Positions 16,684-25,585 of a stretch of 64,000 nucleotides of DNA are shown here, piece by piece. The number at the start of each line of letters is the position of its first letter. The stretch's first letter is position 1. The stretch is from Opitutaceae bacterium (GTDB lineage Bacteria > Verrucomicrobiota > Verrucomicrobiia > Opitutales > Opitutaceae), in contig JACKPU010000003.1 in NCBI GenBank assembly GCA_024233285.1, positions 262,038-326,037 of the forward strand, read 5' to 3'. The translations under genes and the position numbers were made by a program. The notes below the pieces were generated by a model that ran no database searches, had not been told where the DNA came from, and was given only the letters and a program-made list of their open reading frames with translations.

Positions 16684-17788
16684 CTATCTGGCGGATTATG
16701 AACATTACTTTGGCCCGTTGCGCTTGTTGCGCTACATCTCGGTGCGCACCGTGCTCGGCGCACTTACCGCGCTGATCATCGGGTTTGTCATCGGCCCGTG
16801 GCTCATCAGCCGGTTCCGCGCGCTGAAGTTCGGTCAGCATTACGATGACGACCGCACCGGCGATCTCGCGCAGCGCTTCGACAAGAAGAACACGCCGACG
16901 ATGGGTGGATTGATCATCTTCATCTCCGTGTTTGTCAGCACGGTGCTCTGGGCCGAGCCGAATGTCTGGATCTTCGTCGCGCTGTTTGTCTACACCGCGC
17001 TGACGGTCGCGGGCTGGCGGGATGATTACCTCAAGGTGGTGCATCGCAATCGTGACGGCATCTCGTCTTGGGAAAAAATCGCCTGGCAATCGCTCGCGAC
17101 GCTCGTGGCGTTGGGCGTGCTGCTCTGGCATCCGGTGAGCGCGGAAAAAGTGCGCGAGTTGTGGGTGCCGTTTTTCAAGACCGCGATCATCGGGCAGATG
17201 CCGTGGTGGCTGCTTCTGGTCCTGATCTACCTCTGGATCGTCGGCTTCAGCAACGCGATCAACCTGACTGACGGACTCGACGGTCTGGCGGTGGGCTGCA
17301 CGATCTCGGTCGCGCTGGTCTTTGGCATCATGGCCTACGCCGCGGGCAATATCCGCATTTCGGATTATCTGCTGATCAGCCACGTTCCGGGGACGGGCGA
17401 GCTGACCGTGCTATGTGGCGCGTTGATCGGCGCGTGCATGGCCTTTCTTTGGTATAACTCGCATCCGGCCGAGGTGTTCATGGGCGACACGGGTTCGCTC
17501 GCGCTTGGCGGATTGATCGGCGTGATGGCGTTCATGATTCACCAGCCGGTCACGCTGGTGATCGTCGGCGGTGTGTTCGTGATGGAGGCACTGTCGGTCA
17601 TCATGCAGGTCGGCTGGTTCAAATACACCAAGCGTTCGACCGGGGTGGGGCAGCGCATCTTCCTCATGGCGCCGATTCATCATCACTTTCAAAAGCTGGG
17701 CTGGCCCGAAACCAAGGTCGTGCTCCGATTCTGGGTGCTTTCGCTCGGTTTCGCCCTCGCCGGTCTCGCCACGTTGAAGATTCGTTGA
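16676..17788 (+). CDS. mraY: Phospho-MurNAc-pentapeptide transferase MraY
   Basis: The product is 370 residues and polytopic with about ten membrane segments. Catalytic and binding motifs are present: NTPTMGGLIIF, DDYLKV, NLTDGLDGLA, EVFMGDTGSLALGG and PIHHHFQKLGW. It transfers phospho-MurNAc-pentapeptide to undecaprenyl phosphate, forming lipid I. The ATG at 16676 is preceded by AGGAGG (16661-16666), nine bases away; this site lies inside murF and supports the chosen start. Confidence 0.95.
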   Translation: MLSYLADYEHYFGPLRLLRYISVRTVLGALTALIIGFVIGPWLISRFRALKFGQHYDDDRTGDLAQRFDKKNTPTMGGLIIFISVFVSTVLWAEPNVWIFVALFVYTALTVAGWRDDYLKVVHRNRDGISSWEKIAWQSLATLVALGVLLWHPVSAEKVRELWVPFFKTAIIGQMPWWLLLVLIYLWIVGFSNAINLTDGLDGLAVGCTISVALVFGIMAYAAGNIRISDYLLISHVPGTGELTVLCGALIGACMAFLWYNSHPAEVFMGDTGSLALGGLIGVMAFMIHQPVTLVIVGGVFVMEALSVIMQVGWFKYTKRSTGVGQRIFLMAPIHHHFQKLGWPETKVVLRFWVLSLGFALAGLATLKIR

Positions 17789-17790
17789 AC

Positions 17791-19074
17791 ATGCCGCTCG
17801 TTGTTCCAGAACCCTTGCGCGATGCGCTGACCAAGCCCGTGGCCGTTTTCGGCTCAGGGTTGAGCGGTCAGGGCGTGCTCGCGCTGCTGCGGGTCCTGGG
17901 ATTGCCGGGTGTTTGCTACGATGAACGGGAGACTGCGTTCGAACCCGCGCATCGAAGCGCGCACCGCCTCGTGGTGTTTTCGCCCGGCTTCCCGGCGGAT
18001 CACCCCTGGCTTAAACTGGCGCGCGAAGGAGGGCTGGAGTGCCTCGGGGAAATGGATTTCGCGGCGCTGTTCTGGAAAGGGCGCGTGATTGCCATCACCG
18101 GCACGAACGGCAAGACCACGTTGACGGAATTTCTCACGCACGCCTTGCGGCAGGAATGGGAAACTGCCCATGCCGTCGGCAACATCGGGCGGCCCTTCGC
18201 GCGTCTGGTGGCCGATACGGCCGGAGGACGGGGAGACGACATCGCGATTTGTGAAGTGAGCTCGTTTCAAGCCGAGACGATGCGACACTTCCGTTGCGAG
18301 GCGGTTTTGTGGACCAATTTTGCCGAAGATCATCTCGACCGGCATGCGGACATGAAGACCTATTTTGATGCCAAATGGAAATTGGTGGCGAACGCGGGGG
18401 CGCAGTGCATTTGCCTCGGGCCGTCGGTGCGGGTTTTCGCGGAGCAATTTGGCCATGCGTTTCCGGCGGCCGCCATCGTGATTGCTGCGAAAGCGTCCAC
18501 CGCGGCCGAACTGAAAGACACGGTCTTCGCGGATTTTCCGCAGCGGGAAAACTTCGAGCTCGCGCTGGCATGGTGGAAACAGGGCAAGCGCCGTCCCGAT
18601 CGGCTTTATGCCGCGGCCCAGTCGTTTCGGCTTGGCCGTCACCGGATGGGCCGCGTGGCCGAAATCGGCGGTGTGACTTATTGGAACGATTCCAAGGGCA
18701 CCAATTTCCATGCGGTCGAAGGCGCGCTGCGCCGTTTTGATCAGCCGGTCACGCTCATACTCGGCGGTAAAGCCAAAGGCGGCGATCTCGCGGCCTTCGT
18801 GAACCGGATCGCTCCACAAACCCGGCATGCTTTGCTGATCGGCGAAACCCGCACTGCGTTGGCGGCAGCCTGCGACGCCGTCGGGGTGGCACGCACGATG
18901 TGCGACTCGCTCGAACACGCGGTGAGCGCGGCGGCTGAAGTGGCCGCTTCGGGCAGCCATGTGGTCCTGAGCCCGGGGTTTGCCAGCTTCGACATGTTCC
19001 GCAACTATGAGGAACGCGGAGAAATCTTTGAACGACTCGTGCAATCGCTGGGCAAGACCGCGAACATGCGTTAA
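17791..19074 (+). CDS. murD: UDP-MurNAc-L-alanine:D-glutamate ligase MurD
   Basis: The product is 427 residues from the ATG at 17791 (a TTG at 17785 overlapping the mraY stop is an alternative). GSGLSGQGV is the UDP-binding loop, TGTNGKTTLTEF the ATP loop, CEVSSFQAE and NFAEDHLDRH follow, and WNDSKGTNFHAVEGAL opens the C-terminal domain with LGGKAKGGDL. It adds D-glutamate to UDP-MurNAc-L-Ala in the cytoplasm. It sits in the conserved order mraY-murD. Confidence 0.94.
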   Translation: MPLVVPEPLRDALTKPVAVFGSGLSGQGVLALLRVLGLPGVCYDERETAFEPAHRSAHRLVVFSPGFPADHPWLKLAREGGLECLGEMDFAALFWKGRVIAITGTNGKTTLTEFLTHALRQEWETAHAVGNIGRPFARLVADTAGGRGDDIAICEVSSFQAETMRHFRCEAVLWTNFAEDHLDRHADMKTYFDAKWKLVANAGAQCICLGPSVRVFAEQFGHAFPAAAIVIAAKASTAAELKDTVFADFPQRENFELALAWWKQGKRRPDRLYAAAQSFRLGRHRMGRVAEIGGVTYWNDSKGTNFHAVEGALRRFDQPVTLILGGKAKGGDLAAFVNRIAPQTRHALLIGETRTALAAACDAVGVARTMCDSLEHAVSAAAEVAASGSHVVLSPGFASFDMFRNYEERGEIFERLVQSLGKTANMR

Positions 19075-19110
19075 TCCAGTTTCAATCCCACAATCAACCC
19101 ACGCCTAATC

Positions 19111-20055
19111 ATGAAACTCCTGAAAATATTCGGCATCGTGGCCGGCATCCATGTTGCCGCCCTGATCCTGATCTTCGCCAACCCGGGGTGCAGCACCACC
19201 AGTAAGCGGCCCGCCGCCTCTGACACCGCATCCCTGCCTGACGGCCCCGTCGTTTCAGTGCCCAATCTTTCGACCGATTATTCGGGCGACGCGGCCTCCT
19301 CGCAGATGAATGCCTATGAATCGTCCTCGCCCGTGACCACGGCGCCGCTCCTGTTCAATCCGGATGCTCCTGCCATCGCGACCGATTCGGGCCGCTACAG
19401 TCCGACCCGTCCCAACACGCCGGTGGCGGGTGCGCTCAAATCCGAGCCGGTCGCCGATGTGACCCCGGTGACCACCTACACCGTCGTGCGTGGTGACAGC
19501 CTTTGGTCCATTGCCAAGCGCAACGGCCTGACGGTTTCCGACCTCGCGACCGCCAACAACCTGCGCGCGAGTGCCACGTTGCAACTCGGACAAAAGCTCA
19601 TCATCCCGGGCAAGGCCGTGACGCAGCCGGTGGCGACGACATTGCCGGCGCCCATTCCGGAAGAAATCAAAGAGGCCCGGACCGTCACGAAAAAGGAATC
19701 CGTCACCCACGTGGTGAAATCGGGCGAAACGCTCGGCGCGATTGCCCGCAAATATCAGGTCAGCATCGGTGAGATCGCCACTGCGAACAACATCAGCGAC
19801 CCGGGCAAGATTCGGCCGGGGCAGGAGCTCATGATTCCCGGCTGGACCGCGCCGACCTCCAAACCGGCGGCGAAACCGGCTGCGACCGTGACGCAACCGG
19901 TCGAAAGCAAACCCGCGCCGGTGATCAACCCCCAGGACGAACCCGTGGACAATCCCGTCATCTTCACCCCGCCGCCGATCGATCAACCGCTGGACGAAGG
20001 GTTCATCAACAACGCCGGTGACGCGCCGGTGATTCAAGTCGAAGAATCTCCCTGA
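19111..20055 (+). CDS. LysM-repeat envelope protein inside the dcw cluster
   Basis: The product is 314 residues: an N-terminal membrane/signal segment (residues 5-23) ending at NPGC27, a possible but non-canonical lipobox, then two LysM domains at about 121-167 (TYTVVRGDSLWSIAKRNGL) and 198-245 (THVVKSGETLGAIARKYQV), each closing with LIIPG/LMIPG, and a Pro-rich acidic tail. LysM binds GlcNAc-containing peptidoglycan. No catalytic domain is present, so it is likely a cell-wall-binding tether or division accessory factor. Its place between murD and ftsW is not found in E. coli or B. subtilis and suggests a role in septation. Confidence 0.85.
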   Translation: MKLLKIFGIVAGIHVAALILIFANPGCSTTSKRPAASDTASLPDGPVVSVPNLSTDYSGDAASSQMNAYESSSPVTTAPLLFNPDAPAIATDSGRYSPTRPNTPVAGALKSEPVADVTPVTTYTVVRGDSLWSIAKRNGLTVSDLATANNLRASATLQLGQKLIIPGKAVTQPVATTLPAPIPEEIKEARTVTKKESVTHVVKSGETLGAIARKYQVSIGEIATANNISDPGKIRPGQELMIPGWTAPTSKPAAKPAATVTQPVESKPAPVINPQDEPVDNPVIFTPPPIDQPLDEGFINNAGDAPVIQVEESP

Positions 20056-20071
20056 GCGAATAGCCGGCTCC

Positions 20072-21235
20072 ATGGCACGCGTTCACCCAGACGACACTCA
20101 AGGCCCGCGGTTCAGCTTGAATCCGGCGGCCATGATTGTCGTCTGCGCGGTGGGACTGACCATTCTTGGGCTGACTATTCTCTTCAGCGCGAGCGCGGCA
20201 TTTGTTCAGGGGCCGTATTATTACCTGGGCAAACAGTTGCTGGGCGTGGTGATGGCGACGGGAGTGTGCTACGTCACCAGCAAGGTGGATCTGGATTACG
20301 CGCGCCGCTACGTGTGGGTCGTGGCAGGCGTGATGGTTCTCCTGCTGGTGCTCGTGCTCATTCCGCATGTGGGAGTGGAGGTCAAAGGCAGTCGACGGTG
20401 GCTCGGCGTGGGCCCGGTGCGATTGCAGGTTTCGGAATTCGCCAAACTGGCGATGGTGTTCTGCCTCGCGCACTACCTCGCGATCAACCAGACGCGCATT
20501 GGCGAATTGAAGCGCGGTTACATTCTGCCGATCGGGATTGTGATGGGCTTTGCCGGCCTGATCATTCTGCAGCCGGACTTCGGCACGGCGGCGCTCGTGG
20601 TTGCGGTCGGCATGGCGCTGTTGTTTCTCGCGGGCGCCAAGTGGCGTTACATTCTGCCCACCGTCGGCGCAGTGCTGATGGCGTTTGCGGTGCTCGTGAT
20701 TCACAATCCGAACCGCCTGTATCGATTGACGGCGTTCCTTGATGTCGAAGGCAACAAACAGGCCGGCACGTATCAGTTGTATCAGGCGCTGGCGGCGTTC
20801 GCGGCGGGTGGCACCGACGGCGTGGGGTTGGGACAGGGACGGCAGCAGCTCAACTACCTGCCCGAAGCGCACACCGATTTCATTCTCGCGGTCGTGGCGG
20901 AAGAGCTCGGCCTGTGGTTCACGATGGGGATTGTCGTGGTTTTCCTCATCATCTTCATCGCCGGGCTGGTGCATCTGCGGCGCGCGCCCAATCTCTTTCA
21001 ATTTCTGCTCGTGGCGGGTTGCGTGATGCTCATCTGCCTGCAGGCGATCATCAATCTCGGCGTGGTGACGGGAGTGTTTCCCACCAAGGGCATGTCGCTG
21101 CCCTTCATCAGTGCGGGGCTTTCGAATTTGCTGCTCATGTCCATGCTCATCGGCGTCATCATCAACACCCAGCGTGCCTGGCCGCGGGCCGGACTTTCGC
21201 GCAAACGACGCGCCATGCGGGAGGTGCTGGCGTGA
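20072..21235 (+). CDS. ftsW: Septal peptidoglycan glycosyltransferase FtsW
   Basis: The product is 387 residues with about ten transmembrane segments. SEDS signatures are visible: LFSASAAF near the start, KGSRRWLGVGPVRLQVSEFAK (split by the conserved Arg-Trp), LQPDFGTA, AHTDFILAVVAEELG and a C-terminal FPTKGMSLPFISAGLSNLL. It polymerises lipid II at the septum with FtsI. Its TGA overlaps the murG GTG in GTGA. Confidence 0.95.
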   Translation: MARVHPDDTQGPRFSLNPAAMIVVCAVGLTILGLTILFSASAAFVQGPYYYLGKQLLGVVMATGVCYVTSKVDLDYARRYVWVVAGVMVLLLVLVLIPHVGVEVKGSRRWLGVGPVRLQVSEFAKLAMVFCLAHYLAINQTRIGELKRGYILPIGIVMGFAGLIILQPDFGTAALVVAVGMALLFLAGAKWRYILPTVGAVLMAFAVLVIHNPNRLYRLTAFLDVEGNKQAGTYQLYQALAAFAAGGTDGVGLGQGRQQLNYLPEAHTDFILAVVAEELGLWFTMGIVVVFLIIFIAGLVHLRRAPNLFQFLLVAGCVMLICLQAIINLGVVTGVFPTKGMSLPFISAGLSNLLLMSMLIGVIINTQRAWPRAGLSRKRRAMREVLA

Positions 21236-22362
21236 GCACGTGGTTGATCAGCTGCGGCGGCACGGGCGGGCATCTGGCGCCGGGCATCGCTCTGGCCGAG
21301 GGTCTGACTGATCGCGGCCACCGGGTGACGCTGCTCATCAGCCACAAGAAAGTGGATGCGCGGCTGGTCGAAAAATACCCGCAGTTCACCTTTCTGCGCG
21401 TGCCGGGCACCGGCTTCGCCTGGAACCCGATCAAGCTGGCCGGCTTTCTGATTTCGCAGGCCAAGGGCTTTCTGTTCTGCCTGCGCCTGATCAACCGCGA
21501 GCAGCCGAATGGCGTGGTTGCGTTCGGCGGTTTCACGTCCGCCGGCGTGGCCCTCGCGGGTTGGCTGCGCAAAGTGCCCGTGGCCTTGCATGAATCCAAT
21601 CGCGTGCCCGGCCTTGCGGTGCGCACGCTCGGGGGCCTGGCCAAGCGCGTTTATCTGCCGATCGGCGTGAAGCTCACCAGCGTGCGCGCCCGCCATATCC
21701 GCCATGTGGGCATGCCCGTGCGGCGCGAAATCAATCCCGTGTCGCGCGCGGATGCCTGTCACAAACTCGGCTTGTCGCCGTCCCAGTGTGTGCTGGTGGT
21801 CTTTGGCGGCAGTCAAGGCTCGGGTCCGCTGAACGATTGGGTGCAGGCGCATCTGCCCGCGCTCGCGGCCGAAGGGGTGCAAGTTTACTGCGTGACCGGT
21901 CCCGGCAAGGGCGAAGCCGCCACGGTCGAGCACCCGGTGGCGGCCGGCGGGACCGTGAAATCGATCTTCGTGCCGTTCTGTGATGACGTGGCGACCCTGC
22001 TTTCCGCCGCCGATCTGGTGGTTTCGCGGGCGGGGGCGGGCACGATCGCCGAACTGATTCGCTGCGCGACGCCGGCGATCCTGGTGCCTTATCCGCATGC
22101 GGCCGACGATCATCAGCGCGCGAATGCCGCGTTCTTCGAACGGCAGGGCGGTGGATTTGTCGTGGATCAAATCCATCTCGACCGGATGCAAAGCGAGGTG
22201 CTCGATACGGTTTTTAACGACTGGTTGCTGCGTCGGTTCCGCGCGAACCTCCAGCGCATGGACCGGGAAAATCCGTTGCAGCTCATGCTCTCCGATCTGG
22301 AAGAGCTGGCCAACGCTTCGCTGCCGCCGCCAACGTCCTGCGAAAGGCCTGCCTCGGCATGA
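21232..22362 (+). CDS. murG: Lipid II synthase MurG
   Basis: The product is 376 residues from a GTG at 21232 that overlaps the ftsW stop; GGGAGG (21219-21224) lies seven bases before it and decides this start over much longer in-frame readings. GGTGGHLAPGIALA is the N-terminal glycine loop, HESNRVPG follows, FGGSQGS marks the second domain, and VSRAGAGTIAELI...PAILVPYPHA is the UDP-GlcNAc site. It adds GlcNAc to lipid I at the inner face of the membrane. Confidence 0.94.
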   Translation: MSTWLISCGGTGGHLAPGIALAEGLTDRGHRVTLLISHKKVDARLVEKYPQFTFLRVPGTGFAWNPIKLAGFLISQAKGFLFCLRLINREQPNGVVAFGGFTSAGVALAGWLRKVPVALHESNRVPGLAVRTLGGLAKRVYLPIGVKLTSVRARHIRHVGMPVRREINPVSRADACHKLGLSPSQCVLVVFGGSQGSGPLNDWVQAHLPALAAEGVQVYCVTGPGKGEAATVEHPVAAGGTVKSIFVPFCDDVATLLSAADLVVSRAGAGTIAELIRCATPAILVPYPHAADDHQRANAAFFERQGGGFVVDQIHLDRMQSEVLDTVFNDWLLRRFRANLQRMDRENPLQLMLSDLEELANASLPPPTSCERPASA

Positions 22363-24650
22363 ATGCACGGTCTTTGTTTGGACAGGAAGTGGCGCGGATT
22401 CATTGCGTCGGCGTCGGCGGCATGGGCTTGGCCCCGTTGGCAATTTATCTGGCCCGCAGCGGATGGAACGTGACGGGCGAGGACGATGCACCGACTCCTG
22501 AGGTTGCGGCATTGCTGAATGACCACGGCGTGACGTTGTCGGATTTGCCCGCTGATTGTGATTTGCTGGTGATCTCATCTGCCATTGCGCCGCGTCACAC
22601 GACCGTGCAGGCGGCGGCAAAACGGGGTCTGCCTGTGGTGCGGCGTGGCGAAATGCTCGCCGAGGTGGTGAAAGGCAAAAAACTCGTCGCGGTCTGCGGA
22701 TCGCACGGGAAAACCACAACGAGCACGATGCTGGCCGCGGCGCTGCATGCCGCAGGTTTTGGCGCGGGTTACGTGCTGGGCGGGTTGCCCGCGCGCGGCG
22801 GATTTCCGCCGGCGTCGGTTGGAGCGAATGATTGGGTGGTGGCAGAGATCGACGAGAGCGACGGCACGATCGCGCACTTTTCCCCCGAACTTACCCTGAC
22901 GGTGAATCTCGATTGGGATCATGTGGATCACTACCGGCGCGCCGAGGATTTGGGCGCGGCCTTTGGAGGACTGTTCGCCCGCACGCAGGGCGCGGTGCTG
23001 GTCAATCAAGGGTGCGAACTTTCGCGTGGAATCGCGGCCGCGGCCGTGCCGGGGCGGGTGCACACTTTCGGCCCGGGCGGGGATTTTGCGAGTGAGGTTT
23101 CCGCGGATGATGCCGCGGGCATGACCCTGCAGCTCGGCGGTAAATTTCAAATCGCGACCGCGCAGGTGCGGGCGCACGGCCGATTCAACGCCCTCAACGC
23201 CACGGCTGCGCTCGCGGCGGTGCAATTGATGGGCGCTTCGCTGCAATCGGATTTGTTGGCCACGTTCCCCGGGGTGCGCCGCCGGCAGACCGTGCTTTCG
23301 ACGCTCGGCGACGTGCGCGTGATCGAAGACTACGCGCATCACCCGTCGGAAATTCGCGCCTTGCTGGCCGAGCTGCGGCGCGAGCGTGGCGGGACGGGAC
23401 GGCTGGTCACGATTTTTCAACCGCATCGCTTCAGCCGCACCGCCCAGTTCAAGATCGGCTTTGCCGAGGCCCTGCAGGCGGCGGATGACATCATGCTGCT
23501 CGAGGTTTACGGGGCGGGCGAGGCGCCCGTGGCAGGCGGCTCGACGGCGGATTTGCTGAAGGAATTCTCTGCGGGCCGCGCCCGCCATTTCGCGGCCGAT
23601 GCCGATCTGTTCGCGTCCTTGGATGCGGCGATTCGTCCCGGTGATTGCGTCGCGTTTGTCGGCGCGGGCAGCATTGATCGGAAGGCGCGCGCCTGGCTGG
23701 CGCAGCGGCACCGCAACTTTTGGGATCGTTTCGCCGACAATGCGCGCCTGCGCATTTCCGCGGCGAGCAAACTGACGCGCGAGGAACCGCTGGCCAACAA
23801 GACCACCATGCGCGTGGGGGGCGCGGCGCGCGTTTACGCCGAGCCGGTGGACATTGCCGACTTGCAGGGGCTGTTGCGGATGGCGCGTGAACAGGGCGTG
23901 CCTGTGCTGCCGTTGGGCCGCGGTTCCAATCTCATCATCGCGGACGAGGGCGTGGACGCGCTCGTGATCTCGCTGGGACATGCGCGCTGGGCGACGTTTG
24001 AACCGCGCGGCGCCGACCGGGTCTGGGTGGGCGCGGGATTGCGGCTGAAAAATCTCTGCGGGCTTGCGGCCAAGGCAGGTCTGACCGGGTTCGAGTTTCT
24101 CGAAGGAATCCCTGGCAACGTCGGCGGTGCGCTGCGGATGAACGCCGGTGCCATGGGCGGCTGGATGTTCGATGTGGTCGAGGAAGTGCAATTCGTCACC
24201 CTGCAGGGCGAGGTTGTCACCCGACGCAAGGAAGACATGCAGGTGACCTACCGGCATTGCGCGGATTTGGATCATGCGATCGCGCTCGGTGCGCTTCTGC
24301 GGCCCGCGGCGGCCAGCGATGCCGACTCGGTCAACCGCCAGATTGATGTTTACCGGCGCAAACGTCAGGAGTCCCAGCCGCGCGAACCCAGCGCGGGGTG
24401 CATTTTCAAAAATCCCGAGGGCAATTCGGCGGGCCGCTTGATCGACCAAACCGGTTTGAAAGGCCTGCGGGTGGGGGATGCCGAGGTCTCGCCGGTGCAC
24501 GCGAACTTTATCGTGAATCGCGGCGGCGCGAGCGGGGCTGATGTGCTCGGATTGGTTCGGGCGGTGCGAAACCGTGTGCAGGCGGCGCATGGCGTCCTGC
24601 TGGAACCAGAGGCGCAGCTCTTCGGCAAAACGTGGGAGGAAGTTTTATGA
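22359..24650 (+). CDS. murC/murB: MurC-MurB fusion: UDP-MurNAc-alanine ligase / UDP-MurNAc dehydrogenase
   Basis: The product is 763 residues. MurC occupies about 1-450 (VGVGGMGLAPLA, ATP loop CGSHGKTTTST at 113-123, EIDESDGTI, EDYAHHPSEIRALL). MurB follows from about 460 with the FAD motifs TTMRVGGAARVY, LGRGSNLII and GNVGGALRMNAGAMG, the substrate arginine in TYRHC, and AGCIFKNPEGNSAG. At the proton-donor position (Ser229 in E. coli MurB) it has Cys681, a substitution I believe occurs elsewhere in the family. The enzyme thus makes UDP-MurNAc and then UDP-MurNAc-L-Ala on one chain. ATGA overlaps occur at both ends. Confidence 0.93.
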   Translation: MNARSLFGQEVARIHCVGVGGMGLAPLAIYLARSGWNVTGEDDAPTPEVAALLNDHGVTLSDLPADCDLLVISSAIAPRHTTVQAAAKRGLPVVRRGEMLAEVVKGKKLVAVCGSHGKTTTSTMLAAALHAAGFGAGYVLGGLPARGGFPPASVGANDWVVAEIDESDGTIAHFSPELTLTVNLDWDHVDHYRRAEDLGAAFGGLFARTQGAVLVNQGCELSRGIAAAAVPGRVHTFGPGGDFASEVSADDAAGMTLQLGGKFQIATAQVRAHGRFNALNATAALAAVQLMGASLQSDLLATFPGVRRRQTVLSTLGDVRVIEDYAHHPSEIRALLAELRRERGGTGRLVTIFQPHRFSRTAQFKIGFAEALQAADDIMLLEVYGAGEAPVAGGSTADLLKEFSAGRARHFAADADLFASLDAAIRPGDCVAFVGAGSIDRKARAWLAQRHRNFWDRFADNARLRISAASKLTREEPLANKTTMRVGGAARVYAEPVDIADLQGLLRMAREQGVPVLPLGRGSNLIIADEGVDALVISLGHARWATFEPRGADRVWVGAGLRLKNLCGLAAKAGLTGFEFLEGIPGNVGGALRMNAGAMGGWMFDVVEEVQFVTLQGEVVTRRKEDMQVTYRHCADLDHAIALGALLRPAAASDADSVNRQIDVYRRKRQESQPREPSAGCIFKNPEGNSAGRLIDQTGLKGLRVGDAEVSPVHANFIVNRGGASGADVLGLVRAVRNRVQAAHGVLLEPEAQLFGKTWEEVL

Positions 24651-25585
24651 AAAAACCCGTGATTGCGGTGTTGGCGGGCGGGGTTTCGGCGGAACGCGAA
24701 GTGTCGCTGGGCTCGGGTCGCGCCTGCGCCCTGGCGTTGAGCCGTTCGTTTCCGACCTGCCTGATCGACGTGAAGACGCCGGCGCTCCCCGCCGGACTGG
24801 ATCGCGCCGGCATGGTGGTGTTCTCCACGCTGCACGGCACCTTTGGCGAAGACGGTCAGATGCAACGCCTGCTGGACGAAGCCGGGATTCACTACGCCGG
24901 TTGCGATGCGGCAAGCAGCGCGTTGACGATGGACAAGACGCAGACGAAGGCCGCCGCGTCCAAAGTCGGGGTGGCCGGCGCCAAACAACACCTGTTCAAG
25001 GCGACCGAAAAGCCGGCCCCGACCGGGATCGTCGCGTCACTCGGATCGAATCTGGTGCTCAAACCAAATGCGGAGGGCAGCAGCGTCGGCCTGACTTTGA
25101 TTGCGAACGAAGCCGAGTTGGCGGCCGCCTTGGCCAAAGTGACGGCCGGCACCTGGATGCTCGAACAACGCATCATGGGGCGCGAACTCTCCATCGGGGT
25201 GCTCAACGGCAAGGCGATGGGCGTGGTCGAAATCCGGCCGAAGTCCGGCGTTTATGATTACGCCAGCAAATACACGAAGGGACTGACCGAGTATCTCGCC
25301 CCGGCGCCGCTGGATGGAACCGCGACCCGGCTCGTGCAAGAATCGGCCGAAAAAGCCTACGCGGCTTGCGGTTGCCGTGACTACGCGCGGGTTGATTTCA
25401 TTCTTTCTGCAAACGGCACGCTTTATTTGCTCGAAATCAACACGCTCCCCGGCATGAAAGAAACCAGTTTGCTGCCGATGAGCGCACAGTGTGTGGGACT
25501 GGATTTCACGGCGTTGGTTCGGGAACTGGTCATGCCTGCTGTGCAACGTTTCAATCTGGCAACCGCATCCGCAAAATCCTCGTGA
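24647..25585 (+). CDS. ddl: D-alanine-D-alanine ligase
   Basis: The product is 312 residues from the ATG at 24647, which overlaps the MurB stop and follows GGGAGGA (24634-24640) by six bases. GGVSAEREVSL and HGTFGEDG are the N-terminal D-alanine motifs, VLKPNAEGSSVGL the ATP-grasp loop, and VDFIL...LYLLEINTLPGMKETSLLP the metal and substrate end. It makes the D-Ala-D-Ala dipeptide used by MurF. Its TGA overlaps the ftsQ GTG. Confidence 0.93.
   Translation: MKKPVIAVLAGGVSAEREVSLGSGRACALALSRSFPTCLIDVKTPALPAGLDRAGMVVFSTLHGTFGEDGQMQRLLDEAGIHYAGCDAASSALTMDKTQTKAAASKVGVAGAKQHLFKATEKPAPTGIVASLGSNLVLKPNAEGSSVGLTLIANEAELAAALAKVTAGTWMLEQRIMGRELSIGVLNGKAMGVVEIRPKSGVYDYASKYTKGLTEYLAPAPLDGTATRLVQESAEKAYAACGCRDYARVDFILSANGTLYLLEINTLPGMKETSLLPMSAQCVGLDFTALVRELVMPAVQRFNLATASAKSS

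Noticed and set aside
22575..24590. 671-codon minus-strand frame opposite murC/murB
   Set aside because: Antisense shadow; Arg/His-rich with no domain, while the plus-strand fusion is complete.
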